DNA from: Pseudomonadota bacterium
GTDB taxonomy: Bacteria > Pseudomonadota > Alphaproteobacteria > Rhizobiales > Hyphomicrobiaceae
DNA length: 8,155 nucleotides
Assembly (NCBI GenBank): GCA_021813195.1
Contig: JAKALI010000157.1
Location: forward strand, 1-8,155
Direction: 5' to 3'
Part shown: in pieces, positions 6,322-8,155 of the stretch
How the letters are laid out: every line of letters starts with the position of its first letter
Position numbering within the stretch: position 1 is the first letter of the stretch
Position numbers and translations under genes: made by a program
The notes under the pieces: model-generated
What the model saw: the letters and a program-made list of their open reading frames with translations, nothing else
What the model was told of the DNA's origin: nothing
Databases searched by the model: none

Positions 6322-6350
6322 ACAATCTTCTAATGCGGCCGCGAAGTCAA
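6322..6350 (-). promoter_or_regulatory. Weak candidate promoter for ffh
   Basis: On the minus strand TTGACT (6345-6350) is nearly consensus, and GATTGT (6322-6327) follows after 17 bases, but it matches only three of six -10 positions. It would give an ffh leader of about 140 bases, which is long. This is a motif match only. Confidence 0.3.
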
Positions 6351-6409
6351 CCCAAGCAATCGTCGCCCGTGAAACCCGGTGAAGATACCGTGCCGGGGAC
6401 TGGCAACGA

Positions 6410-6438
6410 TTGCCCAAGTGCCGCCCCACGGGCTAGGT
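6410..6438 (+). promoter_or_regulatory. Weak candidate promoter for the EF-hand gene
   Basis: TTGCCC (6410-6415) and CTAGGT (6433-6438) are 17 bases apart, giving a leader of about 55 bases to the ATG at 6501. The -35 resembles the alphaproteobacterial TTG-rich element and the -10 is poor. The small hairpin at 6402-6414 overlaps the -35 position. Confidence 0.25.
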
Positions 6439-6490
6439 ACCGGGTCAACTTGGGGGCGCGGTGGGCGATTCCGGCCCTCAAGGATCCATC

Positions 6491-6500
6491 GGGGGCGGGA
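6491..6500 (+). promoter_or_regulatory. Ribosome-binding site fixing the EF-hand gene start
   Basis: GGGGGCGGGA directly precedes the ATG at 6501, with GGGGG five bases away. The start at 6501 leaves a short N-terminus followed by a hydrophobic signal segment, unlike the open frame's earlier ATG at 6333, which would add 56 residues of non-signal-like sequence. Confidence 0.6.
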
Positions 6501-7019
6501 ATGTCAGATGTGAAGCCAGGGTTGCCGGACGTTGCGGTCGCTGTCGCGATCCTGATTGGCTGTTCGGTTGCAGCCTGTAGCTCGCTGCCTTCCCTAACCG
6601 GTAATAAATCACCCTTTGGATCGGCGTCGTTAACGGACCGCACGTTCATTGCGGCCGCCCAGACCTGGGATTTCGATAAAGATGGGGTCGTGACCTGCGA
6701 CGAGTGGAAAACCTACGTCGCGGGGCTGTTCCGCGAGGCCGACGGCGATGGCAACGGGTCGCTCGACGCGACTGAATTCAAGAAGATGGCGGCGACGGAC
6801 CGGCTCTTCGACGTGGCCGATGTATCCTTTTTTGATATGAACGGGGATGGCCGCGTCACGCTCGAGGAGCTAACCGGCAAGCCGAATCCGGCCTTTAAGA
6901 TGCTCGACAAGAACCAGGATTGTCGTATCGAGCGCACCGAGTCCGCGCAGGTCGTGCCAGTCGACGCGCCGCCACCCGCCAAGGAAATCGACCAGACCGT
7001 GCCCGGTACGCGACGCTGA
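6501..7019 (+). CDS. Exported EF-hand calcium-binding protein, probable lipoprotein
   Basis: A 172-residue protein from the ATG at 6501. A hydrophobic segment (11-25) leads to a lipobox-like VAAC with Cys26; LIGC with Cys21 is an alternative, so lipid anchoring is likely but the exact cysteine is uncertain. Four EF-hand loops follow. Loop 1 is 57-68 (D57, D59, D61, E68), loop 2 is 81-92 (D81, D83, N85, E92) and loop 3 is 112-123 (D112, N114, D116, E123). Loop 4 is 136-147 (D136, N138, D140, E147), where Cys141 replaces the usual glycine at position 6. Cys66 in loop 1 and Cys141 are the only mature cysteines apart from the lipobox candidates and could pair. It probably binds calcium in the periplasm. 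The gene is convergent with the PQQ dehydrogenase gene 22 bases away; PQQ dehydrogenases need calcium, but a link is speculative. Confidence 0.85.
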   Translation: MSDVKPGLPDVAVAVAILIGCSVAACSSLPSLTGNKSPFGSASLTDRTFIAAAQTWDFDKDGVVTCDEWKTYVAGLFREADGDGNGSLDATEFKKMAATDRLFDVADVSFFDMNGDGRVTLEELTGKPNPAFKMLDKNQDCRIERTESAQVVPVDAPPPAKEIDQTVPGTRR

Positions 7020-7041
7020 CGCTGATGTCGAGGTGCTTGGA

Positions 7042-8031
7042 TTATTTGGCCGGTGTTAGGCGGATGATCTTACCGTTTCGGCGATCATCCGTGACGACAT
7101 AGACAGCGCCGTCCGGCCCCTCGCGGACGTCGCGGATGCGCTCGTCGAGGTTTGTAAGAAGTCGTTCTTCCGCGACGACGGCGCCGTTTTCCATGACGAG
7201 CCGCGACAAATGGGCGCCGGCCAGGGCGCCGACGAGGAGATTGCCTTTCCAGCCGGGGAACAACTTACCGGAGTAGAGCACGAGTCCCGACGGCGCGATG
7301 GACGGATCCCAATAGTAGACGGGTTGCTCCATGCCAGCCTTGGCCGTGCCCTCGCCAATCTTAAGGAATGTGTAGTCGCGTCCGTAAGTAATGACGGGCC
7401 AGCCGTAGTTGCGTCCAGCTTGTGGACGATTGAGTTCATCGCCGCCGCGCGCGCCATGTTCGACCGTCCATAAGTCCCCGGTCGCCGGATCGACAGTCGC
7501 GCCTTGCAGATTGCGATGCCCGATGGACCAGACCTTCGCATCCCAACCGGCGGCAACCGGCGCGCCCGGTGCGGCATCACCGTCCTTCGTGATGCGAATG
7601 ACCTTACCGATATGCGTCTTCGGATTCTGGGCTTCGTCCTTGAGGGCGTAGCGGTCGCCGGTCGTAACGAACAGCGTGCCATCGTTGGCGAACACGATGC
7701 GGGAGCCAAAGTGGTAGGTGCCAGACGCGGCGGGCTCTTGGCGAAATATGACGCGAACGTCCTCGAGCGTGCCGCCGTTCTGGTTGTCTGTTTTCAAGCG
7801 TGCCCTCGCCACGCTCGTTCCATTGACCCCGCCCGAACGTGGCTCCGCATAGGAGATAAAGATCTCCGAGCTTGTCGCGAAATCGGGTGCCAGGGCGACA
7901 TCGAGCAGTCCGCCTTGCCCAGAACCGACGACCTCAGGGACATTGGCAACGGCGGGTCCGATCTCGCCGGCGGGCGTGACGATCCGCAACCGGCCGGGGC
8001 GTTCCGTCACCAGCATCCGACCATCGGGCAA
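7042..8031 (-). CDS. PQQ-dependent sugar (aldose) dehydrogenase, N-terminally truncated
   Basis: A 329-codon open frame encodes most of a six-bladed beta-propeller of the soluble glucose/sorbosone dehydrogenase (GSDH, YliI/Asd-like) family, which oxidises aldoses with PQQ and calcium in the periplasm. Family motifs include LPDGRMLVTERPGRLRIV at the start, GQGGLLDVALAPDF (38-51) and YHFGSRIVF (106-114, His107 in the position of the family's catalytic histidine). GHRNLQG (171-177), EHGARGGDE (191-199) and NYGWP (208-212) follow, and the C-terminus VYVVTDDRRNGKIIRL is intact. The first codon is TTG, which is only where recognisable homology begins: members normally have a signal peptide and about 40-50 residues before this point. 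Upstream the frame gives 15 unrelated residues and then TGA (8077-8079), with no ATG. It is therefore a truncated pseudogene, a frameshifted gene or a contig-end artefact. Without a signal peptide it could not be exported normally. Confidence 0.88.
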   Translation of the reverse strand: MPDGRMLVTERPGRLRIVTPAGEIGPAVANVPEVVGSGQGGLLDVALAPDFATSSEIFISYAEPRSGGVNGTSVARARLKTDNQNGGTLEDVRVIFRQEPAASGTYHFGSRIVFANDGTLFVTTGDRYALKDEAQNPKTHIGKVIRITKDGDAAPGAPVAAGWDAKVWSIGHRNLQGATVDPATGDLWTVEHGARGGDELNRPQAGRNYGWPVITYGRDYTFLKIGEGTAKAGMEQPVYYWDPSIAPSGLVLYSGKLFPGWKGNLLVGALAGAHLSRLVMENGAVVAEERLLTNLDERIRDVREGPDGAVYVVTDDRRNGKIIRLTPAK

Positions 8032-8155
8032 CCATTTCTCGTCCTTCCCATCTCGACCGGATCGATCTCCTCGCCCTCACTACCGCAACTGTTTCTTCTG
8101 TAATCTTCTCTTCCTTCTCTTTCTCAATCGTCTCGAAACCCGGAAAATTAATTCT
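8032..8155. other. Right-edge segment of atypical composition, no recognisable gene
   Basis: Homology of the dehydrogenase stops at 8031/8032. The last 55 bases (8101-8155) contain only 20 G/C (36%), unlike the GC-rich remainder, and 8104-8125 is an unbroken run of 22 pyrimidines. A minus-strand frame open from 8155 inward gives a Glu/Lys-rich peptide without recognisable features. It could be foreign DNA, an intergenic region after a deletion, or low-quality sequence at a contig end. Confidence 0.5.

Larger units (their letters stand above)
6177..6500. other. 324-base divergent intergenic region between ffh and the EF-hand gene
   Basis: No convincing gene was found on either strand; short open frames here lack ribosome-binding sites and recognisable residues. 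The region contains a run of seven A at about 6260-6266, a 10-bp perfect palindrome CGACCGGTCG at 6277-6286 and a small hairpin GGCAA-CGA-TTGCC at 6402-6414. It also carries one weak promoter candidate in each direction. It was checked for the 4.5S RNA core sequence, and none was seen. Confidence 0.5.

Noticed and set aside
6177..6500. Possible 4.5S SRP RNA gene upstream of ffh, because of several GC-rich inverted repeats
   Set aside because: The conserved core of the SRP RNA (GGUCAGGxCCGGAAGGAAGCAGCC type) was not found on either strand.
6333..6500. N-terminal extension of the EF-hand protein from the ATG at 6333
   Set aside because: The added 56 residues are Pro/Arg-rich without signal character, and a strong ribosome-binding site and signal segment mark 6501 as the start.
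7504..8103. Plus-strand open frame of 199 codons opposite the sugar dehydrogenase
   Set aside because: It is antisense to a well-conserved propeller protein, with no ribosome-binding site or family resemblance.
8032..8155. Minus-strand frame open from the right edge, Glu/Lys-rich
   Set aside because: It has no recognisable motif and continues out of frame into the dehydrogenase; the composition reflects a purine-rich low-complexity tract.

Overview
The window is GC-rich chromosomal DNA from an alphaproteobacterium. The ffh-rpsP pair, an S16 protein with an Ala/Lys-rich tail, an Ffh with a Gly/Pro/Leu-rich tail and a PfkB-family adenosine kinase N-terminus all fit that class. Hyphomicrobiales is my best guess for the order, but this is inference only. 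I see no tRNA, rRNA, CRISPR array or insertion sequence.

Left part (1-3998). On the minus strand, the first 25 codons of a probable adenosine kinase run off the left edge and have their own candidate sigma-70 promoter. Behind it lies a compact minus-strand operon: PepSY-domain secreted protein, then OmpR-type response regulator, then sensor histidine kinase, with gaps of 1 and 12 bases. Divergent from this operon, across a 173-base intergenic region with helically phased direct repeats, is a plus-strand operon. It encodes two small secreted PepSY-type paralogues and a four-helix cytochrome b561-type membrane protein, whose start codon overlaps the stop of the preceding gene. Together these six genes look like one module. 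The periplasmic PepSY proteins and the sensor kinase would perceive an envelope, redox or metal signal, the regulator would act on the shared intergenic region, and the cytochrome b would be the electron-carrying output. The function of the module is unproven.

Middle part (4018-6176). A hairpin separates the cytochrome gene from the convergent housekeeping genes rpsP (ribosomal protein S16) and ffh (signal recognition particle GTPase), both on the minus strand. The usual downstream partners rimM-trmD-rplS are not here; the PepSY/cytochrome module occupies that place.

Right part (6177-8155). A 324-base divergent intergenic region holds weak promoter candidates for both directions. Next is a secreted, probably lipid-anchored protein with four EF-hand loops on the plus strand. 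A PQQ-dependent sugar (aldose) dehydrogenase converges on it from the minus strand. That gene loses its N-terminus abruptly at about 8031, and the last 55 bases are pyrimidine-rich and only 36% GC (20 of 55). This suggests a genuine truncation, or a poor or chimeric contig end.
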